Positions 46,835-58,098 of a stretch of 64,000 nucleotides of DNA are shown here, in pieces. Made by a program: the position numbers and the translations under genes. Origin of the DNA: Tolypeutes matacus (taxonomy: Eukaryota; Chordata; Mammalia; Cingulata; Chlamyphoridae); assembly GCA_026826555.1 (NCBI GenBank), contig JAKSZT010054324.1, positions 5,927,063 through 5,991,062 of the forward strand, in the 5' to 3' direction. Positions within the stretch are counted from its first letter, which is position 1. Every line of letters starts with the position of its first letter. The notes beneath the pieces are model-generated. The model was given only the letters and a program-made list of their open reading frames with translations, did not search any database and had not been told where the DNA came from.

Positions 46835-47935
46835 GAGGTGGCCCACACCCCAAGAGACCAAAATGAGGAAATAACAGACTTTTGCTGTACCATGGGCTGA
46901 AATGGTTTCTCTACTTTAAGTGGCAGCTTATCATATTGCTGGTGGCAGAGGCAAGAAAGAAACATTAGTACAGAGGCTAGGCACAGATTCTTAACACATG
47001 GATAATGGGGAAGCTGAGATTAATCCACACCCCATCCTCCATGAGGCAGGCTCCCCGAGGCCAAAATAGATTATCCTACCCTTCGCTCCAGTTCTGCCCA
47101 CCCTACAGAGGAAGGGATTAGGCTCCTTAATATGGTGTGATCTGTCCATGGTCACTACCATGGGGAGTGGCAGGGCTGAGATTTGAAACTAGTGCTATTT
47201 GGCTCCAAAGCAGATGCTTTGTCCTCCATGTTGATCTGTAAGATCCCAGCATTGGCTGGGCTAGAAGGGTAGAGAAGCTGCACTGGCCTGGGATACCCAA
47301 TTCTGCTGATTTCTAGCTCAGTGACCTTCAGTGATTATTCATTCTGACCTCATGTTTCCCCATCTGTAAAATGGAAGCAGCCATCCATTCTTAACCCTTA
47401 CAGTGTTGTGTGGGACTCTCAACCCATGCCTAGTTCAGAGGCAGAGCTCATAAAATCCAGAACCCTGACCCTTGCTTGGCAGGCAGCCTACCCTGCTCAG
47501 CCTCCACTAGCTTCACCAACATCAGATTGAGTCAGAGAAAGTGGGTCTCGAGGAATGGGGTAGCATGGCTGCAGGGACAGAAGGCTGGGCTCACCTCCAG
47601 CTCTGCCACCAACTATCTGAGGGACCTGGGCATAGACTGTAAATCCCTGGTTTTAGAACCTTCATCCATAAAATGGGAGCAATAAACTCTTCTGCATAGA
47701 GTTGATCCCCTGGAGGGAGAACTGAGGCTTTGAAAAGGGAAAGGTCTGCCCTCATTCCCTGGCGAGTGGTGCCAGATACAGCTCCTGAAGAGGATGATGT
47801 CAGGGAACCCCAAGAAAGTGCTCCTAAGAAACAGCCTCCTGGGGACAGAGAAGTCTGCAGATCAGTTGTGAACTTTCACTTTGTTTATGACCTGACCCCC
47901 CATGAATTTCCCATTTTATTTAATCTCAATTTTTA
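46835..47935. repeat. MIR-rich gene-poor stretch
   Basis: Three MIR-like pieces lie here: 47090-47230 (antisense core, GGGGAGTGGCAGGGCTGAGA), 47315-47400 (CCCCATCTGTAAAATGGAAG) and 47575-47715 (CCAGCTCTGCCACCAACTATCTGAGGGACC then ATAAAATGGGAGC). No upstream GT6 exon was recognised. Confidence 0.6.
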
Positions 47936-48300
47936 AAAACAGTTTTATTGAGCTATAAGTCACATACTATTCAATTCACCCATACAGTGTACAAATCCAT
48001 GGATTTTAGTATATTCCCAAGATATGTGCAACTTAACTTCTGTCAATTTTTGAACATTATCATCATCTCAGAAAGAGATAATAGAACCATTTAGCTACTA
48101 TCTCCCTATCCCTACTCTCCCCACAGTCCCAAACAGCCACTAATCTACTTTCTCCATGTAGATTTCCCTATTCTGATGTTTCTTATGAATGGAATCATAA
48201 TATGCAGACTCCTGTGACTGGATTCTTTCACTTAGCGTAATGTTTTCAAGGTTGATCCACATTCGAGCATGGGTCAATACTTCATTCAACCTGATGGCTG
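47935..48300 (-). repeat. L1M 3' UTR, antisense
   Basis: ACAGTTTTATTGAGCTATAAG, AGTGTACAAATCCATGGATTT and TTCTTATGAATGGAATCATAA are the reverse complement of a common L1M 3' UTR. The MaLR element abuts its far end. Confidence 0.8.
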
Positions 48301-48319
48301 AGGACTATCCTTTGGTAGG

Positions 48320-48790
48320 GCCCAGAGGGTGAGATGGTGACTCCCAAAATGATGTCTTTCCAGAACGTGTGAATATTCTCTAAGTGACAAAATCTGTGAA
48401 AGAATTGAGAATCTCAGGTTGAAATCATTCTAGAATAGGGTGACCCCTAATGCAATGCTGGAACATCCTCATACACCAAGACCAGGAAAGCAAGAGAGAG
48501 ACACCAAGCAGACCACAATGTGAAGATATCAGGGAGAGACCATGCAAAGCCTAGAAAGAGATTGGAGTGTTGTGTCCACAAGCCAATGAATGCCATTAAA
48601 CCCCTGTAACAACCAGCACCTTAGAGAGGAGCATAGAACAGATTCTTTCTTGGTGCCTACAGAAGGGACCCACACTGTAGAACCTTGCTTTTTAAATTCT
48701 GGCACCAGAAATTTGAAAGAATCCATTTCTGGTGTTTGAAGGCACAAAATATGTGGTAATTTGTTTTGGCAGCCCTGAGGAATAAATACA
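48320..48790 (+). repeat. MaLR-type 5' LTR
   Basis: The block GTGACTCCCAAAATGATGTC at its start and AAATATGTGGTAATTTGTTTTGG near its end follow the order of an old mammalian MaLR-like LTR, ending GAATAAATACA. The boundary with the internal region is sharp at 48790. Confidence 0.7.
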
Positions 48791-50085
48791 GATTTTGGTA
48801 CAGTGAAGTGGAGTGCCAATACCTAAAAGTTTGCTGGTGACTTTCAAATTGGTAGAGGCAGGAAAAAATTTTAGATGCATTATATAAAAAACCTAGATTG
48901 TTTTTAAGAGATCGTTGTTAGTAATACAGACATCAAAGGTGCTTCAAGCAAGGTCTCAGAAGGAAATGAGGAACATTTTGGTTTGCTGGAAACTGGAGTC
49001 AAGGTGATTCTTGTTTTAAAGTGGAAGAAAGGGAGTCAATTCAGTTCTATTGCTGTATGGAAAGCAGAAATTTTAAGTGATATACTTGGATATTTAACTG
49101 AGGAGATTTCCAAGGAAATTGTTAAACATGATAGATGGTTTTTCCTTGCTGCTTTGTCAAAATATGGGAACAAGAGACAAACTGAGGGAGGAAATGTTAA
49201 GATGAAAGCATCCAGTGCTTCATGATTTAGGAGGTTCTCAGCTTATCCTGATTGCAAAAGATGCTAAAGTTAGGAAACTTACTGGTGAGCTCAGAACTGA
49301 GGGTCAAGGGATTGGCAGGACAACCTTCTGCTTGTGACTCATGGATTCATCACCCATCTCAATGAAGGCAGGATGGAGTGGGATTAGCCAGGAGATATCT
49401 GTGGAAGACCCTCTGATCTTCCCTTTACATTCATGGACTATCAGTGAGGATTTTGAGAATATTTATTAAACAAAAACACTGCCAGTTTGAACTGAAAAGG
49501 ACAGACAGAGACTGGTCAAAGTGAAAGAGGATTGTTGGACTCCCAAAATTCTGCAAGCAGGACTGGGTTTGTGGAGCTATTCTGCTGCAGACTTGCTGTA
49601 CCCTTCAAAAAAAAGGAAGAATGTCTCAGAGGAGCAAGCCTACGTGGATGATGCTGTCATGCATACAGAGGCAGAGCCAAGAGCCACAAAGAATGATTAC
49701 GAGGCCTTGAAATCTAAAGGAAATTACCCTACTCAATTTTAAATTTGCTCTTAACCAATGACCTTTTTATTTCTTCTATTTTCTCCCTTTTGGAATGGGA
49801 CTGACTATCCCATGTCTTTCTCACTCTGATATTATGGTAAGAGATAACTTGTTTCTATATTCACTGGTCCAGACATGGAGAGACATTTTGAACCAGAATG
49901 GATCATACCCAGTGTCTCACAGATACCTGATTTAGATGATGAGATTTGTGACTTTTTTGAGCTAATGATATTTAGACAAGATTTTGGACTTAAGAGTTGA
50001 TGCTGTAATGGCTTAAGACTTATGGGGATCCTGGGATGGGGGTGAGTGTATTTTGTCTATGGGACAGATTTGAATTTTGGGAGGT
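48791..50085 (+). mobile_element. MaLR-type internal region (non-coding endogenous retrovirus-like element)
   Basis: Directly after the LTR comes GATTTTGGTACAGTGAAGTG, the primer-binding region typical of MaLR elements. Family blocks follow, such as GAGGCAGGAAAAAATTTTAG, GAACATTTTGGTTTGCTGGA, ATGGGACTGACTATCCCATG and GATGCTGTAATGGCTTAAGAC. MaLR internal regions are known not to encode working retroviral proteins, and the short frames here (48983-49225, 49521-49742) have no retroviral domain. The 3' LTR is missing: an antisense L1 starts at about 50090. Confidence 0.75.
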
Positions 50086-50089
50086 TTTA

Positions 50090-50535
50090 AATTTATTTCC
50101 AAGGTTTTTCAACCATCACGACTATCTAATTTCAGAAAATGTCCACCATCTCAAAAAGAAACTCTTGATCCATAAGCCCTCTCTCCTTCCCACTTCCTTT
50201 CCGCATCCTCTAGCCACTCTCTATCTACTTTCTCTGTCCATCAACTCACCTACTCTGCACACTTCGAATATTTGCCTTCCTATAATATGTAGCCTTGTTC
50301 TTTCTTGTTCTTTCACCTAGTGTACTATTATTAAGGTTCATCCCTTTTGTAACATGTATCAATAGTTCATTACTTTTCATGATTGATAATAATCCATTGT
50401 ATAGATATACCACATTTTTTAATCCTTTCATCAGTTAATTGACATTGGGTTATTGGCCCATTCTGGTTATTATAAATACTGTTACTCTAAATATTCATGC
50501 AAAAAGTTTTGGAGTAAAAGGTTTACTCATCATAG
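50090..50535 (-). repeat. L1 3' UTR, antisense
   Basis: TCAACCATCACGACTATCTAA, CATCCCTTTTGTAACATGTAT and TTGACATTGGGTTATTGGCCC are reverse complements of L1M 3' end sequence. Confidence 0.75.
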
Positions 50536-50639
50536 TAGTGTTCAAATATTTACAAACTAAAATTTAGTATAAAATCTTTATGTTTGTGGATTTTATAAAA
50601 CCACAAAAATCCAATTAAGTTCACAATTTAAATCTATTA

Positions 50640-51235
50640 CATTCAACAAATATTGAGTATTTACTATGTGTTTAGTGTCATGGGGATTCAGCTTTGAACA
50701 ATGAACAGACAAGATTTTGCCATCTTCAGGCATGTATTGGGGGATGGGGACTGGAAGTAAACAAGTAAACTGTATTTGTCAGGGTTCTCTAGGGAAACAG
50801 AATCAACAGGAGATATCAGTAAATATTATGAGATATTATAAAGTTATCTCAGAGACTGTGTGGACACATGAATTCAAATTCTGTAAGGCAGGCTGCAAGC
50901 TGGAAATTCTGATGAAGTTTTCCATGAATTCTCTGGGAGAATCTGGCTGGCTGAAGTAGAGATGGAAATTCTCTTTTTGACTGCTGAAATCATCACTTCT
51001 CCTTTTAAGGCCTTCAACTGATTGGAGGAGACATTTCTCACTGCTGAAGGCAATTCCTTAGTTAACTGTAGATGTAATCAGCTGTAGATGCAATCAACTT
51101 ACTAATTATTTAAGTCCAGGAAATGTCCTCACAGTAACAGTCAGGCCAGTGCTTGCTTGACCAAACAACTGGTCACTATTACTTGTCCAAGTTGACACAT
51201 GAGCCTAACCATCACATAAACAAATAGACAACTTT
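50640..51235 (+). repeat. Ancient interspersed repeat split by an LTR
   Basis: 50640-50770 (TCAACAAATATTGAGTATTTACTATGTG) is the start of the same old family as at 5868 and 43206. It continues after the LTR with AAACAAATAGACAACTTTA. Confidence 0.45.
50771..51216 (-). repeat. Solo LTR with perfect 5 bp target duplication
   Basis: The plus strand starts TGTATTTGTCAGGGTTCTCT and ends CCTAACCATCACA. TAAAC lies immediately on both sides (50766-50770 and 51217-51221). It is a TG...CA element of 446 bp of an old mammalian family, and its internal sequence differs from the xenarthran LTR copies. Confidence 0.8.
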
Positions 51236-51249
51236 ACTATTTCTGTTTT

Positions 51250-51860
51250 TCAACCTGCTTTAGGACTCCAGAAGCCTTTTTGATGAGTCCCCAAAGATGC
51301 ACCTTCCTGACCTGCCAGCAAATGATGCATTTCAGCAAAGTGCTCCCCACAGCCCTAAGGAAGTACTGTTTCTTGAGACCTCCACTACCCACCCTTCCCC
51401 CATCAGGATGGGGTTGAAAGAATGGCCATGGCTGTCCTTGTCTGGGGCAGGCTGAAACTGCAGCTCAGCGCTGGGAACCAGCCATCCGAAATTGCCGGTC
51501 AAAACACATGATCAGTGCTGGACTCTGCTGCCTCCACCCCCCCTCCCCCACCTCCTTCAGCCCCCAACACACACACACACCCTCTTCTCTGAGAAGAGGA
51601 CTTCCACATGGGCAGCCTGCTTTAAGAGTGGGGGCTGGGCACCCGAGCGCCACCAGGGAACAAGCTACTCACAGCAGTTTCCCAGCCTCTTCCTCTGCTC
51701 TTCCCTGGAGGCTGAGCAATACTTCCCTGTCTTCCAGAGCTTCAGAACAGTTGTTTCAGACAGTTTATGCCCATCCACTAGTTGTTTTGGAGGAGAGGTG
51801 AGTCCTGGAGCTCCATATTCTTCCATTTTCCTGGAAGTTCTCTGGTTATTCTGTCTTAAT
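51250..51860 (-). repeat. L1 5' UTR end, antisense
   Basis: 51680-51850 aligns by eye with 25320-25500, the 5' end of the L1 above: GTTTCAGACAGTTT, GTCCACTTGCTG or ATCCACTAGTTG, and the terminal TTCCATTTTCCTGGAAG. It is GC-rich with a short CA repeat at 51568-51582. Only the 5' end is present. Confidence 0.65.
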
Positions 51861-53315
51861 TAAACTCCTACTCCAACTCTTCAGAAAAGAATTATTGTAC
51901 ATAACTTCAAATTGGGAAGTACTCTACTCATATGCATTTACTTGGGAGTTTCTATTACTTATTTCAATATTCATAGCTTATTTTGACACTAAATTTGTTA
52001 TTCACCTCAGTTTCTGAAATGGTATGATATACTCAATGAGCTTTGTAAAGATGATATATTCTTAGAAATATGTAATATGGTCATACATACTCCATTACGT
52101 AGTATTCAAAAGTTGCAATGAGATATAGAAATTGTGAACTATATATTCTGGATTAGGAATTTGCAAGTCCAGTGATGGCTCCCCCCATCATCCTCATCTC
52201 TGGATGGGAGAAGAATGAGGAGGAAGAAGAAGAACAGGAAGAGGTGAAGGAGAACAAGGAGGACCATGCCATTTCCTATCTTGGAACGTATCATTCACCA
52301 TTGCTACTGAGCACCAGCTGATCACTTTCGACATCAATGCATTTGCTTCCTCTAAGTATAGTCTATCTGGTGTCATTTGTATTCACCTCGGGCAGACACA
52401 GAGCCTCTGCTCATTTCATCAAAGAACTATTTATGAGGCTGTAAAAAAGATGAGTTTCTCCGAATAGTCTCCAAATTAAACTTTTTAAAGTTTAATGTTG
52501 GCACACAAGAATAATTACAGTTATAAACCATTAAACATTTAGAAGAAATTTATAGGATTGGAAGGAGAAAATTTACAGCTGTGGTCTAATACAATAAATT
52601 TCCTCTGTAAAAGCAGAACCACAGAAACATTTCTATTCAGGACTCTAGAAAAAAAGAGATTGCTTTATTAACATTACCCAAACATGCAGATACTATATTT
52701 GGACATTATTTACATAGATGAATCCCTTTGTAAGATACAGTTAATTAACTTTACAAGCAAAAGTCATTATTTTTTATTTCTTTTAATATCAGTAAATAGA
52801 GTACACAAAACTCATCTGAAAGATCAAGCCATATATATATTTATACTTTCTTATCCTAGATAACAGTTCAGTTCCTTACAGTATTTTTTTTCTCTTCTAG
52901 GAGTAACGGTGCATTGATTATTATACTCCTGGGTGTTTTGGTGGCAGGAGGAGGGATCTCTATGATGTTCAATTATGATGTTAAAAAAAAAAAAAAAAAC
53001 AGCACCAAAACTGCAGTTCAGTTTCTAGGGAGAAATTTTCCTCTGAAATTCTAATATGCCTTCATACTGCAGGTTATGTTTGTTTTTGATTGAGGTGATT
53101 CTCACAAGGACTGTTTTCTGATGGCTTATTAGTGTGGTAACATGCTCAGTGCTTGGGAGGACTGTGTAGTCACTCAAATAGATTGGCTATTTAGTTAACT
53201 GATCATCCACTGCTTAGAGATCAGTTGTACCTGCCATGCAACTGTAGTCAAGAGCATCTATGCCTTTATACTTGTTCAAGTCTTCTTTTATGACCTTGGT
53301 AGCATTTAAAACTGT
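51861..53315. other. Intergenic DNA, nothing recognised
   Basis: Mostly AT-rich. It contains an A run at about 52984-53000 and no gene-like frame. Confidence 0.4.
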
Positions 53316-53319
53316 TCTT

Positions 53320-54400
53320 CAAATAGATCTTGGATTTTTGTTATTGATTCCTAGGTGTTTTCTCTTTATTTGCTACTATAAATAGGTGTTTCATTCATTG
53401 CATAACCTCACTGTTTGTTTTTATATTTGATGAATGCCATTGATGTGGTATGTTTTATTGATTTTGTAGCCCACCCTTTTATTGATTGATGTATCACTTA
53501 TAAATTTTATTAATTCTCTTGTGTTTTCAAGGTAAATAACAAAAACATCTGTAAATAAGGATAATTTTATCCTACTGTCTAGTTTTTACCCCTCATTTAT
53601 TTAACATATCTTTTTATTGTTTAATTAGAGAAGTTATAGGTTTGTAGAAAAATCATGCAGAAAACACAGAGTTCCCATACCCTCCACCATTATTCATAGC
53701 TTACTTTAATGTGGTAATGTTACAGTTTATGAAAGAATATCATTATAATTTCATTATTAACTATAGTTCATGGTTTACATTAGGGGTTTGTGGTGTTCAG
53801 TCCTTTTTTAAAAAATAATTATTCTAGTAACATATATACAGCCTAAAATTTCCCCTTTTAACCAAATTCAAATATATAATTCAGTACTGTGAATACATTC
53901 ACAATGTTGTGCTACCATCACACTATCCATTACCAAAATGTTTCCATCACCCCAAATAGACACATATCTTTTGAATATTTAAATGATATGGTGGCAGAAA
54001 AGGTCATTATCTTGTTCCTTGACTTTATTGGAGATGCTGCCATAGTTTCCCCAATAGATGATGCTAATTCTTGTACTGGTTGAAATAATCAGTAAATAAA
54101 TACATTACTCAAATTATGCTTATGAAATCATTATGAGTAAGGGTTTTAATGAGCCTTTTAATGAGACTTTTAGCTAGTGTGTATCTTATCATTGAATTTT
54201 TATACTCTAAGGAGGTGATCAAATACTTAAAAATTTTTTTGGTCTATTACTATGATCAGTTATTCCTAGAATAAGCTACACTTGAACACATTATATTTAT
54301 ATATGCTGCTGGCTTATTTGATAAAGTTGCATTAAAATATAAGAATAGTTTGTATTCTTTCTAAGAAGTGATAATGCAGTAATGAATCATGAAATGCTAA
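53320..54400 (-). repeat. L1 ORF2 fragment, antisense, with a nested L1 3' end
   Basis: 53320-53600 (TTGTTATTGATTCCTAGGTG, TTTTATTGATTTTGTAGCCC) and 53975-54380 (GGTCATTATCTTGTTCCTTG, CTTATTTGATAAAGTTGCAT) follow antisense L1 ORF2. The gap between them is filled by the L1 insertion listed next. Confidence 0.7.
53615..53961 (-). mobile_element. Truncated L1 3' end, antisense, with target duplication
   Basis: It starts with TTTAATTAGAGAAGTTATAGG and continues through the antisense 3' UTR (AGTTCCCATACCCTCCACC). ACATATCTTTT lies at 53604-53614 and again at 53962-53972, an 11 bp target duplication around a 347 bp dead-on-arrival copy. Confidence 0.85.
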
Positions 54401-54666
54401 ATATGGAAATAAAAAGACTTAAAAATGAAGGCATTGATGTTCTCATTAAACTTACATGGGAGATGAAACCAATAAAACAGTGGGAATATTAGTTAACTGC
54501 ATAGTCTATTTGTGCTTTTACCAAGCCTAGAATAACCATTAAGTTAAAGCAGAAGAAGTTTTTAGTGACTATCTTTATCACTGCTTTTTTGCAACTGATA
54601 ATCTGATCAAATGATTTTTAAAAATTGGTCTATTACAATGAATAATATGTTTATAAAGTTATTAAA

Positions 54667-54696
54667 CACCACCACCACCACCACCACCACCACCAA
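54667..54696. repeat. (ACC)n microsatellite
   Basis: About ten uninterrupted CAC/ACC triplets. Confidence 0.9.
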
Positions 54697-54805
54697 AACC
54701 CTTATATTCCTGATATAAATGCTTTTTGAACTTCCAGACTGGCAGAATAAGGAATTTGGTGATATATTCTCCAATAAAATAACCATTTTCCTTTAGAAAA
54801 TTGTA

Positions 54806-54841
54806 CAAAACAAAACAAACAAACAAACAAACAAACAAAAA
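54806..54841. repeat. (AAAC)n microsatellite
   Basis: Perfect AAAC tetranucleotide repeats. Confidence 0.9.
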
Positions 54842-56193
54842 CACTTTCATTTAAAGTATCTGGAAATTGTCCTAAGGATATAAAACAAACATTTCTTTTA
54901 TTTCACTTAAAAAATTCTTCTAAATCTTAGTAAGAATAGCAAGGATCTGTGGCCTTAAAGCATGTTCCCACGTCCTTCCCAAGCTCTGCCTTATGGATGG
55001 GTGTGAAAAGGGGGCTCCCTCTCTTCCTAGCTTCAAATCTAGGGCTATAGTTTGACCCCAAGACGGGAGTGTCACTGGCATACCTCATCCTCCTCAGCCT
55101 CATGTTTCAGAAGCAGTATTCTGGGTAGACACTTGCCAACTCAGCCATTACTTGTAGTACAGAAGTTCTACTCCAGGCTTGGCAGGCCGAGAATACTGAG
55201 TCTACCACCACGGGTCTCTTATAAGATGGAAATTCCATGCTGAGAGGGGCAAATAGAGAAGATCAGGATCTTTTACTCTGCCAATGTCCCACCTCGTAGA
55301 GAAGACAACTGGGCTGCTGTATTAGCCCCTAGCTCCTGTGCAGGGTATAGATGTCTTTTATCCAGGAAAAGAAGTAGCATTATGAACAAAGAATTCCACA
55401 TCTCTGCTGAGGGGATGGACTTCATTTGGAACAGATCATGGTGCATTTATGCCTAAGGGCATTGTCAAAAACTATGGAGATCTTGGTGGAGCGCAATTAA
55501 GAAGTTTCCCTTAGGTCCATGATACTGATAGCAGCAAGCAAAACAAGAAGAACCAGAAGTTTAATAGAGAGTAATAAAGAAAGAGCCAGCCATGAAGAGC
55601 CCCCTTGGGATAACAGTCAATCCTAGGGATTGGGAAGGCTGTGTGCATTCAGGAGCAATAGAAGCAGGACACAGAGCAGACTTGAAAACATTCCAACAAC
55701 CAGCATACAGATTCACTAACAGAAGCCAGAAACCTAACTTGCACGAGGGGCTTAAGTTGAACCTCTAAACAGACATTGGATGAACATTAAGCTACTCTGA
55801 CCAAGGGGCAACATCTAGGAAGTTTATTTATTTAAAAATGAAATTACACACAATCCCTGGCAGTCTGGAAGTGTTTGTGCATGCACAAGGTTTTGGCCTT
55901 TCAGAAGTGATCAGAACAGCAACTTTCAAGTTCCTAGTCCCTGGCTGAATGTGTGACAAAAACTGACCATGACAGCAGCTTACAAGTCACACACATACCC
56001 AGCAATACAGAGTAAAAATCTAACTGGTCAGGGAGGCTTAAACACAGTTTTAGATCATTAAGTGGCTTACCTGATTGAGGCACAACCCTTGGTAGCCAGA
56101 CTCAAAGATAATAACAAGAAAAATTTATCTAAACAGGGGCATCAGAGGCTTTAAACAGAGAAAAATAAACATCACAGAGTCACTTCAACAAAA

Positions 56194-56213
56194 TCACTAA
56201 ACAAACAAACAAA
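56194..56213. repeat. (AAAC)n microsatellite
   Basis: Short perfect tetranucleotide run inside the old L1 5' UTR. Confidence 0.8.
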
Positions 56214-56957
56214 CAGCAAAACCAACATCAATGTCTTAGGTGTAAGTCTCAGGAACAGAGCCACAGAACCCGATCTCCAGAGTTTTTAACAATATATTAC
56301 CTAAAGATATAGTTTTCCATAAAAATTTCTGAAACATACAAAGTTCTAGGAAGTGTGACCCATATAAAGGGGAAAATAAAGCAGGCAATAGAAATTGATA
56401 TTTAGGGGATCCAGATTTTGGACATAGCAGACAAAGACTTCAAAGCAGCTAATATAAATAATATATCAATAAGTTAAAAGCTGATGAAAATTGTATGTAA
56501 AGAAAGGAAGGCATGATGGCAATATCTTATCAAGCAGCAAGGATCAATAATGAGATAGAAATTATAAAAAGGGTTAAAAATAAAATAACAATGTATTGTT
56601 GGGGTATATCATAGGTAGTTGTAGTAGGTATAATGAAGAGCCTCCTTGGGATAACAGTCAATCCTAGGGAGGGAGGGAAAGAAGCTATATAGGAGTAAAG
56701 TTTCTATATGTCAATATAATTATTAGCATAAATATGAACTAGCATTTTGATATGATAATATGTCTATTGTAAGCCCTACAGCATCCACAACCCTGCCAGA
56801 ATACACATTCTTGCCAAGGGCATGTAGACAATTCTCAAGGATAGACTGTATGTAGGCCATAAAACAAGTCTCAGTAAATTTAAAAGGATTAATATCATAT
56901 CAAGTATGATGTAGTACCCTGAGTACAATGGAAATAAATTAGAAATAAATAGAAGAC

Positions 56958-57064
56958 TCTCCCCGTGGGGGCCTGGTGTGCAGTGGCTGCAGACAGCAGC
57001 CTCCTTGGTAGGGTACACAGCCTGTTGCTTGTACAGGTTGCCCTAAGGGACCTTGGAGACAGCC
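56958..57064 (+). ncRNA. H/ACA snoRNA-like segment (possible SNORA70 relic), 5' truncated
   Basis: The sequence upstream of the RPL10 exon has the parts of the 3' half of an H/ACA snoRNA. An H-box-like ACAGCA lies at 56993-56998. A hairpin follows with outer pairing CTCC/GGAG and GGT/ACC, an internal loop and an inner stem CCTGT/ACAGG. ACA is at 57059-57061, exactly 3 bases before the likely end. RPL10 is the known host gene of SNORA70, an H/ACA snoRNA known to have many retroposed copies. I recognise the structure and the host. I have not verified the sequence against SNORA70. The 5' hairpin looks incomplete. Confidence 0.5.
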
Positions 57065-57112
57065 CTTGCCTGTTGATGGTCCTGTCTGATCTCGTGGCAT
57101 CCCCTAATCTAG

Positions 57113-57494
57113 GCTCCAGACAGGTATGCAAGGTGCCTTTGGAAAGCCTCAGGGGATGGTGGCCCAGGTCCACATCGGCCAAGTCATCATGTCCACCCAC
57201 ACCAAGCTTCAGAACAAAGAGCATGTGATTGAGGTGCTGTGCAGGGTCAAGTTCAAGTTCCCTGGCTGCCAGAAAATCCACATCTCCAAGAAGTGGGGCT
57301 TTACAAAGCTCAATGCTGATGAATTCGAAGACGTGGTGGCCGAGAAGCGCCTCATCCCGGGTGGCTGTGGGGTGAAATACATCCCCAATCGTGGCCCCTT
57401 GGACAAGTGGCGGGCCCTGCACTCATGAGGACTTTGCCAGCACTGCCCTCACCCAACCTGTGCCCTCCAATAAATGACTTCCTGTCAAAAAAAT

Positions 57495-57531
<37 letters not shown>

Positions 57532-57545
57532 AAATTTAAAGAAAA
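57113..57545 (+). pseudogene. RPL10: RPL10 retrocopy, terminal exon with poly-A tail
   Basis: The plus strand encodes the last roughly 105 residues of ribosomal protein L10 of the 60S subunit, with [42 protein letters not shown] and the exact C-terminus [10 protein letters not shown], ending with TGA at 57426-57428. It has a short 3' UTR, an AATAAA at 57469-57474, and an A tail from 57487 that expanded into an AAAT repeat. The homology begins exactly at an AG acceptor (CCCCTAATCTAG/GCTCCAG), and what precedes is intron, so the source was a partly unspliced transcript. Substitutions include CR for RR-type arginine changes. It interrupts L1 ORF2, with imperfect AGAAATA-type duplications on each side. 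It lacks the first half of the protein and is not functional. Confidence 0.85.
57497..57535. repeat. (AAAT)n microsatellite in the retrocopy tail
   Basis: Perfect AAAT repeats grown from the poly-A tail. Confidence 0.9.
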
Positions 57546-57909
57546 AGAAATAGCAGAGGATATTTTTGAAATTCATAAATATGTAGAAATTGCACAAAAT
57601 TCTCCTAAATAAAATTTAGTCAATATGAAATCACAAGGTATATAACAAAATAACTTGAGATTAATGTAAAAGAAAGCACAACATTCCAAAACTTATTGTG
57701 ATACAGTCTAAACAGTGCTCAGAAGGAATCATAGCTGTAAACACCAATATTATAAAATAAGAAAGATCTCAAATCAATAACTTACCCTTGAACCTAAAAA
57801 ATTTTTAAAAATTTAAAAATGAGCAAAATACACCCAAAACATGCAGAAGATAATAAAACTAGAGCAGAAAAAAATGAAATAGAGAACAGAATAAAATAGA
57901 GATAATTAA

Positions 57910-58098
57910 TGTTTAGTCAATATACCAGAAATGTGTTGGCTTTTGCAATGGAGTTTTATTAGTTTATAAGCTTATAATTCTGAGACAGTGATCAAGGTAA
58001 ATCAGGAGATGCTCTTTCCCTGAAAGCCAGCTGCTGGTGATCCTGGACTCCTCTGTCATATGGCAAAGGTCATAGTTGTGTCTGCTGCTATATGACAA
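57910..58098 (-). repeat. Xenarthran LTR-like repeat, copy G (fragment)
   Basis: It contains TACCAGAAATGTGTTGGCTTTTG, the 5' plus-strand block of copies C and F, and GCTGCTGGTGATCCTGGACTCC as in copy C. About 190 bp is kept, within the old L1 ORF2. Confidence 0.7.

Noticed and set aside
57126..57428. Complete 100-codon frame ending with the RPL10 C-terminus taken as a gene
   Set aside because: It lacks the first half of the protein, begins at an internal Met, ends in a retroposed poly-A tail and lies in an L1. It is a retrocopy.
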